Shown here: in pieces, positions 9,807 to 20,183 of the stretch | Position numbering within the stretch: position 1 is the first letter of the stretch | Layout of the letters: each line of letters begins with the position of its first letter | Notes under the pieces: model-generated | The model's input: only the letters and a program-made list of their open reading frames with translations | Told to the model about the DNA's origin: nothing | The model's database searches: none | Translations under genes and position numbers: made by a program | Assembly (NCBI RefSeq): GCF_040954835.1 | Contig: NC_090711.1 | Span: 17,538,734 to 17,602,733 of the forward strand | DNA from: Lepisosteus oculatus | Taxonomy: Eukaryota; Chordata; Actinopteri; Semionotiformes; Lepisosteidae | Direction of reading: 5' to 3' | Length of the DNA stretch: 64,000 nucleotides

Positions 9807-9825
9807 ATGGCGGCACCGCGGTGCG
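9807..9825 (+). CDS. Tiny first coding exon MAAPRC+1 nt (copy C), orphaned
   Basis: Same sequence as 1171-1189, with donor GTAAGA at 9826. No SGNH acceptor exon lies downstream in the window, because the U2 array starts at 11.76 kb. The exon probably has no partner. Confidence 0.45.
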
Positions 9826-10284
9826 GTAAGAGATTTATTTTCAAATAGTTGCTTAAAATCCCACATCCTAGCGCAGTAACTTCGAGTTATTTGTTTACTG
9901 CACAATTCGGTTCTTCGGGGTCATGGTCTGATAAGTGTACAGCATAACGTTAACGTTTAGTCTTTTACACCTGTTCGCTGTCTTTTGATAAAAAATGTGT
10001 TTATTACAAAACGCGCAATGCGGTTATTCGGTGGTGGTTGTTTGTGTTGGAAAGCTGTGCTCTTTGAACCGAGAGCGATGCGAAGGGCTCGTTTTGCACC
10101 TGTATCATTGTTTTAATAGCAGCAGTAGTTGCAGCTGCCTGTTATGATCGAAGCAGTAAAAAGCTCTGAGGTGAAAAATACCGCTGCGTGTTAATTCAGC
10201 ATGATGCGCGCTGGCACAGCTCACAGTAGTCACGCCATGTAACCCAGGACGGTTTTAACCGCCAGAACCCAGCTCAACTGCAGT
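9826..10284 (+). other. Intron 5' segment (copy C)
   Basis: Counterpart of 1190-1640; nothing gene-like was seen. Confidence 0.4.
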
Positions 10285-10714
10285 TGTTAATGATTACGTT
10301 TTACAAGACATGGGGAAAAAGTGCAACAATTTATTCCAACGCAATTTTAATATGAATTACTATATTTGTCATTCATACTTAATATTATGTATGAAAATTA
10401 TGATATTTATAATGTATCCTAACTGTTTTTGTACCTTTCCAAAATGTAGAAATCATTAAAGACGATTAAAAACGTATTTTCCCTGTGTAAGTACAATAAG
10501 ATCCCGCTTTGTTTAACGATGTTATCAATGATCCATCTAATTTGTTGAAAAAGCTCTGTTTGTTTAATGCTAAGTAAAGGACTTGGAAGTAAAAAGAGAT
10601 GCCTCACACTGCTTGATTAAGTTTAAACACTAGGCTGTGATTGCAGACGCGGTCGGTGCCGTTAGCGCTCCGGGCAGCAGAGCGCCCATGAGGCACTGCG
10701 GAGCCCCGCCCGCT
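10285..10714 (+). repeat. Partial duplicate of 3' UTR and promoter start (unit D)
   Basis: Counterpart of 1645-2080. It shows the same intron-to-3' UTR junction, so the rearrangement predates the 3.1-kb duplication. Confidence 0.55.
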
Positions 10715-10800
10715 CCGTGACGTGGCGTGACGTGCGCGGTGGGCGGGGCGCGCTTCTCCCAGACCCGCCCATCTGCTTCACAACACGAAGAGAAAAGGTG
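10715..10800 (+). promoter_or_regulatory. GC-box/CRE-half-site promoter-like block (unit D)
   Basis: Counterpart of 2083-2165, with TGACGT half-sites, GGGCGGGG at 10740-10747 and the same donor-like aaaag/gtgaat. Confidence 0.35.
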
Positions 10801-11096
10801 AATTTTTCTGTAGGATATGCCTCTTCTGTATGAAATTCAAGTATTTTAAACGTTTAATTAAGAAGTAAAACACTTCCAGCGTACACGAAGATTGTAAGCT
10901 GATCACGAGGATGAAAAGTCACCAGACGTACTGAACACATTATTTTATTTTTTAATAAAAATATTCTGCCTCGTCAGACGTCCAGCAACGGGCTGTAACC
11001 GTCCCTCGACACGTTACAAACTCGGTCTGTTACAGTATCCTGGCTTTCTTGACAATTACTGATATTTCGACAGAAACACAGGCGCTGAGCTCCGTG

Positions 11097-11283
11097 ACGA
11101 GTCTACAGGCAGACACGAGCACCGCGCGCGCTTCCACTCTACCGTCCCTCCTCCCTGGCGCGCGCGGGGGCAGGCGGGGTGACGTCAGCTCTCGCGAGAG
11201 GCGAGCTCAGCCCAGCCCGACGGAGCCACGCCTGGCTGACGTCACGGTGGTTTGAATCTGCGGGCGGGAGAAGGACGAGCGGC
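11097..11283 (+). promoter_or_regulatory. CpG-island promoter with CREs and a TCTCGCGAGA element (unit D)
   Basis: Counterpart of 2460-2646, with TGACGTCA at 11180-11187 and 11238-11245 and TCTCGCGAGA at 11190-11199. It is intact and points towards the U2 array, 0.5 kb upstream of the first U2 gene. Confidence 0.55.
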
Positions 11284-11302
11284 ATGGCGGCACCGCGGTG
11301 CG
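11284..11302 (+). CDS. Tiny first coding exon MAAPRC+1 nt (copy D), orphaned
   Basis: ATG exon with donor GTAAGA at 11303. Its intron piece runs directly into the U2 array at about 11756, so no downstream SGNH exon is visible. Confidence 0.45.
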
Positions 11303-11755
11303 GTAAGAGATTTATTTTCAAATAGTTGCTTAAAATCCCACATCCTAGCGCAGTAACTTCGAGTTGAGTTATTTGGTTACTGCACAATTCAGTTCTTCGG
11401 GGTCATGGTCTGATCAGTGTACAGCATAACGTTAACGTTTAGTCTTTTACACCTGTTCGCTGTCTTTTGATATAAAATGTGTTTATTACAAAACGCGCAA
11501 TGCGGTTATTCGGTGGTTGTTGTGTTTGTGTTAGAAAGCTGTGCTCTTTGAACCGAGAGCGATGCGAAGGGCTCGTTTTGCACCTGTATCATTGTTTTAA
11601 TAGCGGCAGTAGTTGCAGCTGCCTGTTATGATCGAAGCAGTAAAAAGCTCTGAGGTGAAAAATACCGCTGCGTGTTAATTCAGCATGATGCGTGCTGGCA
11701 CAGCTCACAGTAGTGACGCCATGGAACCCAGGACGGTTTTAACCGCCAGAACCCA
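11303..11755 (+). other. Intron 5' segment (copy D) up to the array boundary
   Basis: It follows the unit-A intron through gaacccag at about 11754, then switches to unrelated sequence that leads into the first U2 gene. This marks the left edge of the array. Confidence 0.5.
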
Positions 11756-11775
11756 GTTTCCGTGCAAGAGTGTGT

Positions 11776-11807
11776 GGCCGAGAAGCGATGGGGACCGCTT
11801 CTCGGCC
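11776..11807. repeat. Inverted repeat of the U2 5' end at the array boundary
   Basis: ggccgagaagcg at 11776-11787 is the exact reverse complement of cgcttctcggcc at 11796-11807, the start of the first U2 gene, with an 8-nt loop. With the next three bases the left arm equals a 15-nt reverse complement of the U2 5' end including its -1 C. It looks like a rearrangement scar. Confidence 0.7.
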
Positions 11808-11981
11808 TTTTGGCTAAGATCAAGTGTAGTATCTGTTCTTATCAGTTTAATATCTGATACGTCCCCCATCGGGGGACCACATATTAAACGGATTTTTGGA
11901 ACAGGGAGCTGGATCAGGAGCTTGCTCCGTCCTCTCCACGCATCGGCCCGGTATTGCAGCGCCTCCGGGAGCGGTGCACCA
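11794..11981 (+). ncRNA. RNU2: U2 snRNA gene, first copy of array (promoter replaced)
   Basis: The RNA part is complete but begins ACC instead of ATC (nt 2 changed), right at the inverted-repeat scar. The pre-U2 GC-rich segment found before every other copy is absent; unrelated DNA lies upstream. It probably lacks its own promoter, so it is likely a boundary pseudogene despite an intact body and 3' box. Next copy starts 1,016 bp on. Confidence 0.8.
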
Positions 11982-12263
11982 CCTTCTCTCAGCGGTGAAA
12001 AGACAGACGTAGCTAGCAAGCAAGCAAGCAAGCAAGCAAGCGAGGTGGACTGGAGCTCCTTCTTCTCGGGTCTCGTCTCTCGTCCATCTGTGTGTCTCTC
12101 TCTCCCCCTCCCCCTCCCCGTCTCCGTTCCCGTGCTCCCTCTGTGCACTTTCCCGCGTCTCGACTCTCTGGGCAAGCAGGCCGGCCCCCTTTTCGGCTCC
12201 CGTGCGTTTTCCCTCCAAAAAACTTAGTTTTTTCAGCCTTTTCCCAGGGAGGCAGGCGTGGCT

Positions 12264-12325
<62 letters not shown>

Positions 12326-12809
12326 CGTCCTCGCAGGCGGGCCCCTTTCGACAGCCGGGCGGTTTCCCTCCAAAAAACTTAGTATATACACCTTTTCTTC
12401 CTTTTTTTCCGGCAGGCGGGCAGGCGCGCGCGTCTGTGTGTGTGTGTGTCCCCGTCCCTCCCGAGAGAGCGCTGCCCCTTGCCTCTGCCCGCAGGTGCCG
12501 ACGGTCCGCTTTCGCTTGCAGCTCGCTCGGCACAGCTGCTGCTGGTGGGAGGGGCCTAAGCTAAGGAGGCCGGCCGGCTGGCGCCCCCCTGCGGCTGCGG
12601 TCGTTGTCGGGCCGTTGACAGGAGATCCAAGAGCAGGGCCCCCGCCCGGGACTGGCGGGCAGGCAGGCGAGCAAGCAGGCAGGCAAGAGAGGGGGAGAGC
12701 GGAGTCCGGGCGGCCGGCAGCCGCGTGCGGACCGGGCTCCCGAGGCGTCGGCCTGCGCCGCTGCGCGCCAGCCGGACGCCCGCGCGCCCGCCCAAGGCCG
12801 GCGTCGGGC

Positions 12810-12997
12810 ATCGCTTCTCGGCCTTTTGGCTAAGATCAAGTGTAGTATCTGTTCTTATCAGTTTAATATCTGATACGTCCCCCATCGGGGGACCACATAT
12901 TAAACGGATTTTTGGAACAGGGAGCTGGATCAGGAGCTTGCTCCGTCCTCTCCACGCATCGGCCCGGTATTGCAGCGCCTCCGGGAGCGGTGCACCA
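12810..12997 (+). ncRNA. RNU2: U2 snRNA gene (reference copy of the array)
   Basis: This is the 188-nt U2 small nuclear RNA, which pairs with the intron branch point in the major spliceosome and with U6. The 5' end atcgcttctcggcc is the canonical U2 start. GTAGTA (nt 33-38) is the branch-point recognition box. The stem IIa region follows. Stem IIb gtccccc/gggggac (nt 68-84) is GC-richer than the human one. ATTTTTGG (nt 99-106) is the Sm site, and stems III-IV end in GGTGCACCA. Compared with human U2 the 5' 67 nt are identical, and changes lie in IIb, III and IV, mostly paired. The 3' end is set by the family's usual length. Unit length 1,015 bp, with a long GT tract broken by TTG. Confidence 0.97.
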
Positions 12998-13010
12998 CCT
13001 TCTCTCAGCG

Positions 13011-13023
13011 GTGAAAAGACAGA
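13011..13023 (+). terminator. snRNA 3' box (representative)
   Basis: gtgaaaagacaga begins 13 nt after the U2 end. It fits the vertebrate snRNA 3'-box pattern GTTTN0-3AAARNNAGA, which directs Integrator-dependent 3'-end formation. It is present after every U2 copy read here. Confidence 0.75.
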
Positions 13024-13277
13024 CGTAGCTAGCAAGCAAGCAAGCAAGCAAGCAAGCGAGGTGGACTGGAGCTCCTTCTTCTCGGGTCTCGTCTCTCGTC
13101 CATCTGTGTGTCTCTCTCTCCCCCTCCCCCTCCCCGTCTCCGTTCCCGTGCTCCCTCTGTGCACTTTCCCGCGTCTCGACTCTCTGGGCAAGCAGGCCGG
13201 CCCCCTTTTCGGCTCCCGTGCGTTTTCCCTCCAAAAAACTTAGTTTTTTCAGCCTTTTCCCAGGGAGGCAGGCGTGG

Positions 13278-13340
<63 letters not shown>

Positions 13341-13584
13341 CGTCCTCGCAGGCGGGCCCCTTTCGACAGCCGGGCGGTTTCCCTCCAAAAAACTTAGTAT
13401 ATACACCTTTTCTTCCTTTTTTTCCGGCAGGCGGGCAGGCGCGCGCGTCTGTGTGTGTGTGTGTCCCCGTCCCTCCCGAGAGAGCGCTGCCCCTTGCCTC
13501 TGCCCGCAGGTGCCGACGGTCCGCTTTCGCTTGCAGCTCGCTCGGCACAGCTGCTGCTGGTGGGAGGGGCCTAAGCTAAGGAGG

Positions 13585-13824
13585 CCGGCCGGCTGGCGCC
13601 CCCCTGCGGCTGCGGTCGTTGTCGGGCCGTTGACAGGAGATCCAAGAGCAGGGCCCCCGCCCGGGACTGGCGGGCAGGCAGGCGAGCAAGCAGGCAGGCA
13701 AGAGAGGGGGAGAGCGGAGTCCGGGCGGCCGGCAGCCGCGTGCGGACCGGGCTCCCGAGGCGTCGGCCTGCGCCGCTGCGCGCCAGCCGGACGCCCGCGC
13801 GCCCGCCCAAGGCCGGCGTCGGGC
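13585..13824 (+). promoter_or_regulatory. Pre-U2 GC-rich segment, presumed promoter (representative)
   Basis: RNA polymerase II snRNA promoters need a proximal element near -55 and a distal enhancer. The region where a PSE should lie is a CG-rich string without the usual TCACC-type core, and no TATA box or clear octamer is seen. The promoter position is inferred from its conservation before each gene, not from recognised elements. Confidence 0.4.
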
Positions 13825-14012
13825 ATCGCTTCTCGGCCTTTTGGCTAAGATCAAGTGTAGTATCTGTTCTTATCAGTTTAATATCTGATACGTCCCCCAT
13901 CGGGGGACCACATATTAAACGGATTTTTGGAACAGGGAGCTGGATCAGGAGCTTGCTCCGTCCTCTCCACGCATCGGCCCGGTATTGCAGCGCCTCCGGG
14001 AGCGGTGCACCA
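13825..14012 (+). ncRNA. RNU2: U2 snRNA gene copy
   Basis: The body matches the reference copy. Three bases are missing between the gene and its 3' box (ctctcggtg in place of ctctcagcggtg), which brings the box to about 10 nt from the end. Unit 1,007 bp. Confidence 0.95.
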
Positions 14013-14289
14013 CCTTCTCTCGGTGAAAAGACAGACGTAGCTAGCAAGCAAGCAAGCAAGCAAGCAAGCGAGGTGGACTGGAGCTCCTTCTTCTCGGGTC
14101 TCGTCTCTCGTCCATCTGTGTGTCTCTCTCTCCCCCTCCCCCTCCCCGTCTCCGTTCCCGTGCTCCCTCTGTGCACTTTCCCGCGTCTCGACTCTCTGGG
14201 CAAGCAGGCCGGCCCCCTTTTCGGCTCCCGTGCGTTTTCCCTCCAAAAAACTTAGTTTTTTCAGCCTTTTCCCAGGGAGGCAGGCGTGG

Positions 14290-14327
<38 letters not shown>

Positions 14328-14831
14328 TGTGTGTGTGTGTGTGTCCCCGTCCTCGCAGGCGGGCCCCTTTCGACAGCCGGGCGGTTTCCCTCCAAAAAAC
14401 TTAGTATATACACCTTTTCTTCCTTTTTTTCCGGCAGGCGGGCAGGCGCGCGCGTCTGTGTGTGTGTGTGTCCCCGTCCCTCCCGAGAGAGCGCTGCCCC
14501 TTGCCTCTGCCCGCAGGTGCCGACGGTCCGCTTTCGCTTGCAGCTCGCTCGGCACAGCTGCTGCTGGTGGGAGGGGCCTAAGCTAAGGAGGCCGGCCGGC
14601 TGGCGCCCCCCTGCGGCTGCGGTCGTTGTCGGGCCGTTGACAGGAGATCCAAGAGCAGGGCCCCCGCCCGGGACTGGCGGGCAGGCAGGCGAGCAAGCAG
14701 GCAGGCAAGAGAGGGGGAGAGCGGAGTCCGGGCGGCCGGCAGCCGCGTGCGGACCGGGCTCCCGAGGCGTCGGCCTGCGCCGCTGCGCGCCAGCCGGACG
14801 CCCGCGCGCCCGCCCAAGGCCGGCGTCGGGC

Positions 14832-15019
14832 ATCGCTTCTCGGCCTTTTGGCTAAGATCAAGTGTAGTATCTGTTCTTATCAGTTTAATATCTGATACGT
14901 CCCCCATCGGGGGACCACATATTAAACGGATTTTTGGAACAGGGAGCTGGATCAGGAGCTTGCTCCGTCCTCTCCACGCATCGGCCCGGTATTGCAGCGC
15001 CTCCGGGAGCGGTGCACCA
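14832..15019 (+). ncRNA. RNU2: U2 snRNA gene copy
   Basis: The body matches the reference. The spacer has a small deletion just before the GT tract (caggtggc near 15291). Unit 1,008 bp. Confidence 0.95.
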
Positions 15020-15297
15020 CCTTCTCTCAGCGGTGAAAAGACAGACGTAGCTAGCAAGCAAGCAAGCAAGCAAGCAAGCGAGGTGGACTGGAGCTCCTTC
15101 TTCTCGGGTCTCGTCTCTCGTCCATCTGTGTGTCTCTCTCTCCCCCTCCCCCTCCCCGTCTCCGTTCCCGTGCTCCCTCTGTGCACTTTCCCGCGTCTCG
15201 ACTCTCTGGGCAAGCAGGCCGGCCCCCTTTTCGGCTCCCGTGCGTTTTCCCTCCAAAAAACTTAGTTTTTTCAGCCTTTTCCCAGGGAGGCAGGTGG

Positions 15298-15335
<38 letters not shown>

Positions 15336-15839
15336 TGTGTGTGTGTGTGTGTCCCCGTCCTCGCAGGCGGGCCCCTTTCGACAGCCGGGCGGTTTCCCTC
15401 CAAAAAACTTAGTATATACACCTTTTCTTCCTTTTTTTCCGGCAGGCGGGCAGGCGCGCGCGTCTGTGTGTGTGTGTGTCCCCGTCCCTCCCGAGAGAGC
15501 GCTGCCCCTTGCCTCTGCCCGCAGGTGCCGACGGTCCGCTTTCGCTTGCAGCTCGCTCGGCACAGCTGCTGCTGGTGGGAGGGGCCTAAGCTAAGGAGGC
15601 CGGCCGGCTGGCGCCCCCCTGCGGCTGCGGTCGTTGTCGGGCCGTTGACAGGAGATCCAAGAGCAGGGCCCCCGCCCGGGACTGGCGGGCAGGCAGGCGA
15701 GCAAGCAGGCAGGCAAGAGAGGGGGAGAGCGGAGTCCGGGCGGCCGGCAGCCGCGTGCGGACCGGGCTCCCGAGGCGTCGGCCTGCGCCGCTGCGCGCCA
15801 GCCGGACGCCCGCGCGCCCGCCCAAGGCCGGCGTCGGGC

Positions 15840-16027
15840 ATCGCTTCTCGGCCTTTTGGCTAAGATCAAGTGTAGTATCTGTTCTTATCAGTTTAATATC
15901 TGATACGTCCCCCATCGGGGGACCACATATTAAACGGATTTTTGGAACAGGGAGCTGGATCAGGAGCTTGCTCCGTCCTCTCCACGCATCGGCCCGGTAT
16001 TGCAGCGCCTCCGGGAGCGGTGCACCA
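15840..16027 (+). ncRNA. RNU2: U2 snRNA gene copy
   Basis: Body as reference; unit 1,009 bp. Confidence 0.95.
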
Positions 16028-16308
16028 CCTTCTCTCAGCGGTGAAAAGACAGACGTAGCTAGCAAGCAAGCAAGCAAGCAAGCAAGCGAGGTGGACTGGA
16101 GCTCCTTCTTCTCGGGTCTCGTCTCTCGTCCATCTGTGTGTCTCTCTCTCCCCCTCCCCCTCCCCGTCTCCGTTCCCGTGCTCCCTCTGTGCACTTTCCC
16201 GCGTCTCGACTCTCTGGGCAAGCAGGCCGGCCCCCTTTTCGGCTCCCGTGCGTTTTCCCTCCAAAAAACTTAGTTTTTTCAGCCTTTTCCCAGGGAGGCA
16301 GGCGTGGC

Positions 16309-16342
<34 letters not shown>

Positions 16343-16848
16343 TGTGTGTGTGTGTGTGTGTCCCCGTCCTCGCAGGCGGGCCCCTTTCGACAGCCGGGCG
16401 GTTTCCCTCCAAAAAACTTAGTATATACACCTTTTCTTCCTTTTTTTCCGGCAGGCGGGCAGGCGCGCGCGTCTGTGTGTGTGTGTGTCCCCGTCCCTCC
16501 CGAGAGAGCGCTGCCCCTTGCCTCTGCCCGCAGGTGCCGACGGTCCGCTTTCGCTTGCAGCTCGCTCGGCACAGCTGCTGCTGGTGGGAGGGGCCTAAGC
16601 TAAGGAGGCCGGCCGGCTGGCGCCCCCCTGCGGCTGCGGTCGTTGTCGGGCCGTTGACAGGAGATCCAAGAGCAGGGCCCCCGCCCGGGACTGGCGGGCA
16701 GGCAGGCGAGCAAGCAGGCAGGCAAGAGAGGGGGAGAGCGGAGTCCGGGCGGCCGGCAGCCGCGTGCGGACCGGGCTCCCGAGGCGTCGGCCTGCGCCGC
16801 TGCGCGCCAGCCGGACGCCCGCGCGCCCGCCCAAGGCCGGCGTCGGGC

Positions 16849-17036
16849 ATCGCTTCTCGGCCTTTTGGCTAAGATCAAGTGTAGTATCTGTTCTTATCAG
16901 TTTAATATCTGATACGTCCCCCATCGGGGGACCACATATTAAACGGATTTTTGGAACAGGGAGCTGGATCAGGAGCTTGCTCCGTCCTCTCCACGCATCG
17001 GCCCGGTATTGCAGCGCCTCCGGGAGCGGTGCACCA
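16849..17036 (+). ncRNA. RNU2: U2 snRNA gene copy
   Basis: Body as reference; unit 1,008 bp. Confidence 0.95.
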
Positions 17037-17318
17037 CCTTCTCTCAGCGGTGAAAAGACAGACGTAGCTAGCAAGCAAGCAAGCAAGCAAGCAAGCGAGG
17101 TGGACTGGAGCTCCTTCTTCTCGGGTCTCGTCTCTCGTCCATCTGTGTGTCTCTCTCTCCCCCTCCCCCTCCCCGTCTCCGTTCCCGTGCTCCCTCTGTG
17201 CACTTTCCCGCGTCTCGACTCTCTGGGCAAGCAGGCCGGCCCCCTTTTCGGCTCCCGTGCGTTTTCCCTCCAAAAAACTTAGTTTTTTCAGCCTTTTCCC
17301 AGGGAGGCAGGCGTGGCT

Positions 17319-17352
<34 letters not shown>

Positions 17353-17856
17353 TGTGTGTGTGTGTGTGTCCCCGTCCTCGCAGGCGGGCCCCTTTCGACA
17401 GCCGGGCGGTTTCCCTCCAAAAAACTTAGTATATACACCTTTTCTTCCTTTTTTTCCGGCAGGCGGGCAGGCGCGCGCGTCTGTGTGTGTGTGTGTCCCC
17501 GTCCCTCCCGAGAGAGCGCTGCCCCTTGCCTCTGCCCGCAGGTGCCGACGGTCCGCTTTCGCTTGCAGCTCGCTCGGCACAGCTGCTGCTGGTGGGAGGG
17601 GCCTAAGCTAAGGAGGCCGGCCGGCTGGCGCCCCCCTGCGGCTGCGGTCGTTGTCGGGCCGTTGACAGGAGATCCAAGAGCAGGGCCCCCGCCCGGGACT
17701 GGCGGGCAGGCAGGCGAGCAAGCAGGCAGGCAAGAGAGGGGGAGAGCGGAGTCCGGGCGGCCGGCAGCCGCGTGCGGACCGGGCTCCCGAGGCGTCGGCC
17801 TGCGCCGCTGCGCGCCAGCCGGACGCCCGCGCGCCCGCCCAAGGCCGGCGTCGGGC

Positions 17857-18044
17857 ATCGCTTCTCGGCCTTTTGGCTAAGATCAAGTGTAGTATCTGTT
17901 CTTATCAGTTTAATATCTGATACGTCCCCCATCGGGGGACCACATATTAAACGGATTTTTGGAACAGGGAGCTGGATCAGGAGCTTGCTCCGTCCTCTCC
18001 ACGCATCGGCCCGGTATTGCAGCGCCTCCGGGAGCGGTGCACCA
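17857..18044 (+). ncRNA. RNU2: U2 snRNA gene copy before the assembly gap
   Basis: Body as reference; its spacer runs into the run of N at 18801. Confidence 0.95.
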
Positions 18045-18347
18045 CCTTCTCTCAGCGGTGAAAAGACAGACGTAGCTAGCAAGCAAGCAAGCAAGCAAGC
18101 AAGCGAGGTGGACTGGAGCTCCTTCTTCTCGGGTCTCGTCTCTCGTCCATCTGTGTGTCTCTCTCTCCCCCTCCCCCTCCCCGTCTCCGTTCCCGTGCTC
18201 CCTCTGTGCACTTTCCCGCGTCTCGACTCTCTGGGCAAGCAGGCCGGCCCCCTTTTCGGCTCCCGTGCGTTTTCCCTCCAAAAAACTTAGTTTTTTCAGC
18301 CTTTTCCCAGGGAGGCAGGCGTGGCTTTTGTGTGTGTGTGTGTGTGT

Positions 18348-18384
<37 letters not shown>

Positions 18385-18800
18385 CGTCCTCGCAGGCGGG
18401 CCCCTTTCGACAGCCGGGCGGTTTCCCTCCAAAAAACTTAGTATATACACCTTTTCTTCCTTTTTTTCCGGCAGGCGGGCAGGCGCGCGCGTCTGTGTGT
18501 GTGTGTGTCCCCGTCCCTCCCGAGAGAGCGCTGCCCCTTGCCTCTGCCCGCAGGTGCCGACGGTCCGCTTTCGCTTGCAGCTCGCTCGGCACAGCTGCTG
18601 CTGGTGGGAGGGGCCTAAGCTAAGGAGGCCGGCCGGCTGGCGCCCCCCTGCGGCTGCGGTCGTTGTCGGGCCGTTGACAGGAGATCCAAGAGCAGGGCCC
18701 CCGCCCGGGACTGGCGGGCAGGCAGGCGAGCAAGCAGGCAGGCAAGAGAGGGGGAGAGCGGAGTCCGGGCGGCCGGCAGCCGCGTGCGGACCGGGCTCCC

Positions 18801-19000
18801 NNNNNNNNNNNNNNNNNNNNNNNNNNNNNNNNNNNNNNNNNNNNNNNNNNNNNNNNNNNNNNNNNNNNNNNNNNNNNNNNNNNNNNNNNNNNNNNNNNNN
18901 NNNNNNNNNNNNNNNNNNNNNNNNNNNNNNNNNNNNNNNNNNNNNNNNNNNNNNNNNNNNNNNNNNNNNNNNNNNNNNNNNNNNNNNNNNNNNNNNNNNN
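18801..19000. other. Assembly gap (200 N) hiding at least one U2 gene
   Basis: Sequence stops at unit position -69 relative to the next U2 start and resumes at position +350. At least 418 nt, including one whole U2 gene, are missing. The 200-N run is therefore a placeholder. Any whole number of further units could also be missing. Confidence 0.9.
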
Positions 19001-19141
19001 TGCACTTTCCCGCGTCTCGACTCTCTGGGCAAGCAGGCCGGCCCCCTTTTCGGCTCCCGTGCGTTTTCCCTCCAAAAAACTTAGTTTTTTCAGCCTTTTC
19101 CCAGGGAGGCAGGCGTGGCTTTTGTGTGTGTGTGTGTGTGT

Positions 19142-19173
<32 letters not shown>

Positions 19174-19660
19174 CCCCGTCCTCGCAGGCGGGCCCCTTTC
19201 GACAGCCGGGCGGTTTCCCTCCAAAAAACTTAGTATATACACCTTTTCTTCCTTTTTTTCCGGCAGGCGGGCAGGCGCGCGCGTCTGTGTGTGTGTGTGT
19301 CCCCGTCCCTCCCGAGAGAGCGCTGCCCCTTGCCTCTGCCCGCAGGTGCCGACGGTCCGCTTTCGCTTGCAGCTCGCTCGGCACAGCTGCTGCTGGTGGG
19401 AGGGGCCTAAGCTAAGGAGGCCGGCCGGCTGGCGCCCCCCTGCGGCTGCGGTCGTTGTCGGGCCGTTGACAGGAGATCCAAGAGCAGGGCCCCCGCCCGG
19501 GACTGGCGGGCAGGCAGGCGAGCAAGCAGGCAGGCAAGAGAGGGGGAGAGCGGAGTCCGGGCGGCCGGCAGCCGCGTGCGGACCGGGCTCCCGAGGCGTC
19601 GGCCTGCGCCGCTGCGCGCCAGCCGGACGCCCGCGCGCCCGCCCAAGGCCGGCGTCGGGC

Positions 19661-19848
19661 ATCGCTTCTCGGCCTTTTGGCTAAGATCAAGTGTAGTATC
19701 TGTTCTTATCAGTTTAATATCTGATACGTCCCCCATCGGGGGACCACATATTAAACGGATTTTTGGAACAGGGAGCTGGATCAGGAGCTTGCTCCGTCCT
19801 CTCCACGCATCGGCCCGGTATTGCAGCGCCTCCGGGAGCGGTGCACCA
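19661..19848 (+). ncRNA. RNU2: U2 snRNA gene copy
   Basis: First complete copy after the gap; body as reference; unit 1,010 bp. Confidence 0.95.
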
Positions 19849-20151
19849 CCTTCTCTCAGCGGTGAAAAGACAGACGTAGCTAGCAAGCAAGCAAGCAAGC
19901 AAGCAAGCGAGGTGGACTGGAGCTCCTTCTTCTCGGGTCTCGTCTCTCGTCCATCTGTGTGTCTCTCTCTCCCCCTCCCCCTCCCCGTCTCCGTTCCCGT
20001 GCTCCCTCTGTGCACTTTCCCGCGTCTCGACTCTCTGGGCAAGCAGGCCGGCCCCCTTTTCGGCTCCCGTGCGTTTTCCCTCCAAAAAACTTAGTTTTTT
20101 CAGCCTTTTCCCAGGGAGGCAGGCGTGGCTTTTGTGTGTGTGTGTGTGTGT

Positions 20152-20183
<32 letters not shown>

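Larger units (their letters stand above)
8619..11755 (+). repeat. 3.1-kb direct duplicate of window bases 1-3055
   Basis: Near-identical to 1-3055 with scattered substitutions. One 12-nt insertion lies near 8668. It has the same order: SGNH exon, 3' UTR, short promoter and first exon, intron piece, second 3' UTR copy, long promoter and first exon, intron piece. It ends at about 11755, where the U2 array begins. Confidence 0.85.
12998..13824 (+). repeat. Representative U2 spacer with internal diverged duplication
   Basis: Beyond the simple repeats, two related sub-blocks are visible. About 13186-13336 and 13337-13465 both contain a pyrimidine-rich lead, tttccctccaaaaaacttag, a T-rich stretch, a gcagg-rich piece and then a GT run. 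The remaining 360 nt before the next gene are over 70% GC by eye. No coding gene is credible here; open frames on both strands reflect lack of stops in GC- and GT-rich repeats. Confidence 0.7.

Noticed and set aside
13031-13058. (AAGC)n tetranucleotide block as a possible CRISPR or satellite
   Set aside because: It is a short microsatellite of about seven units inside each spacer, in a vertebrate genome. There is no spacer-repeat structure.
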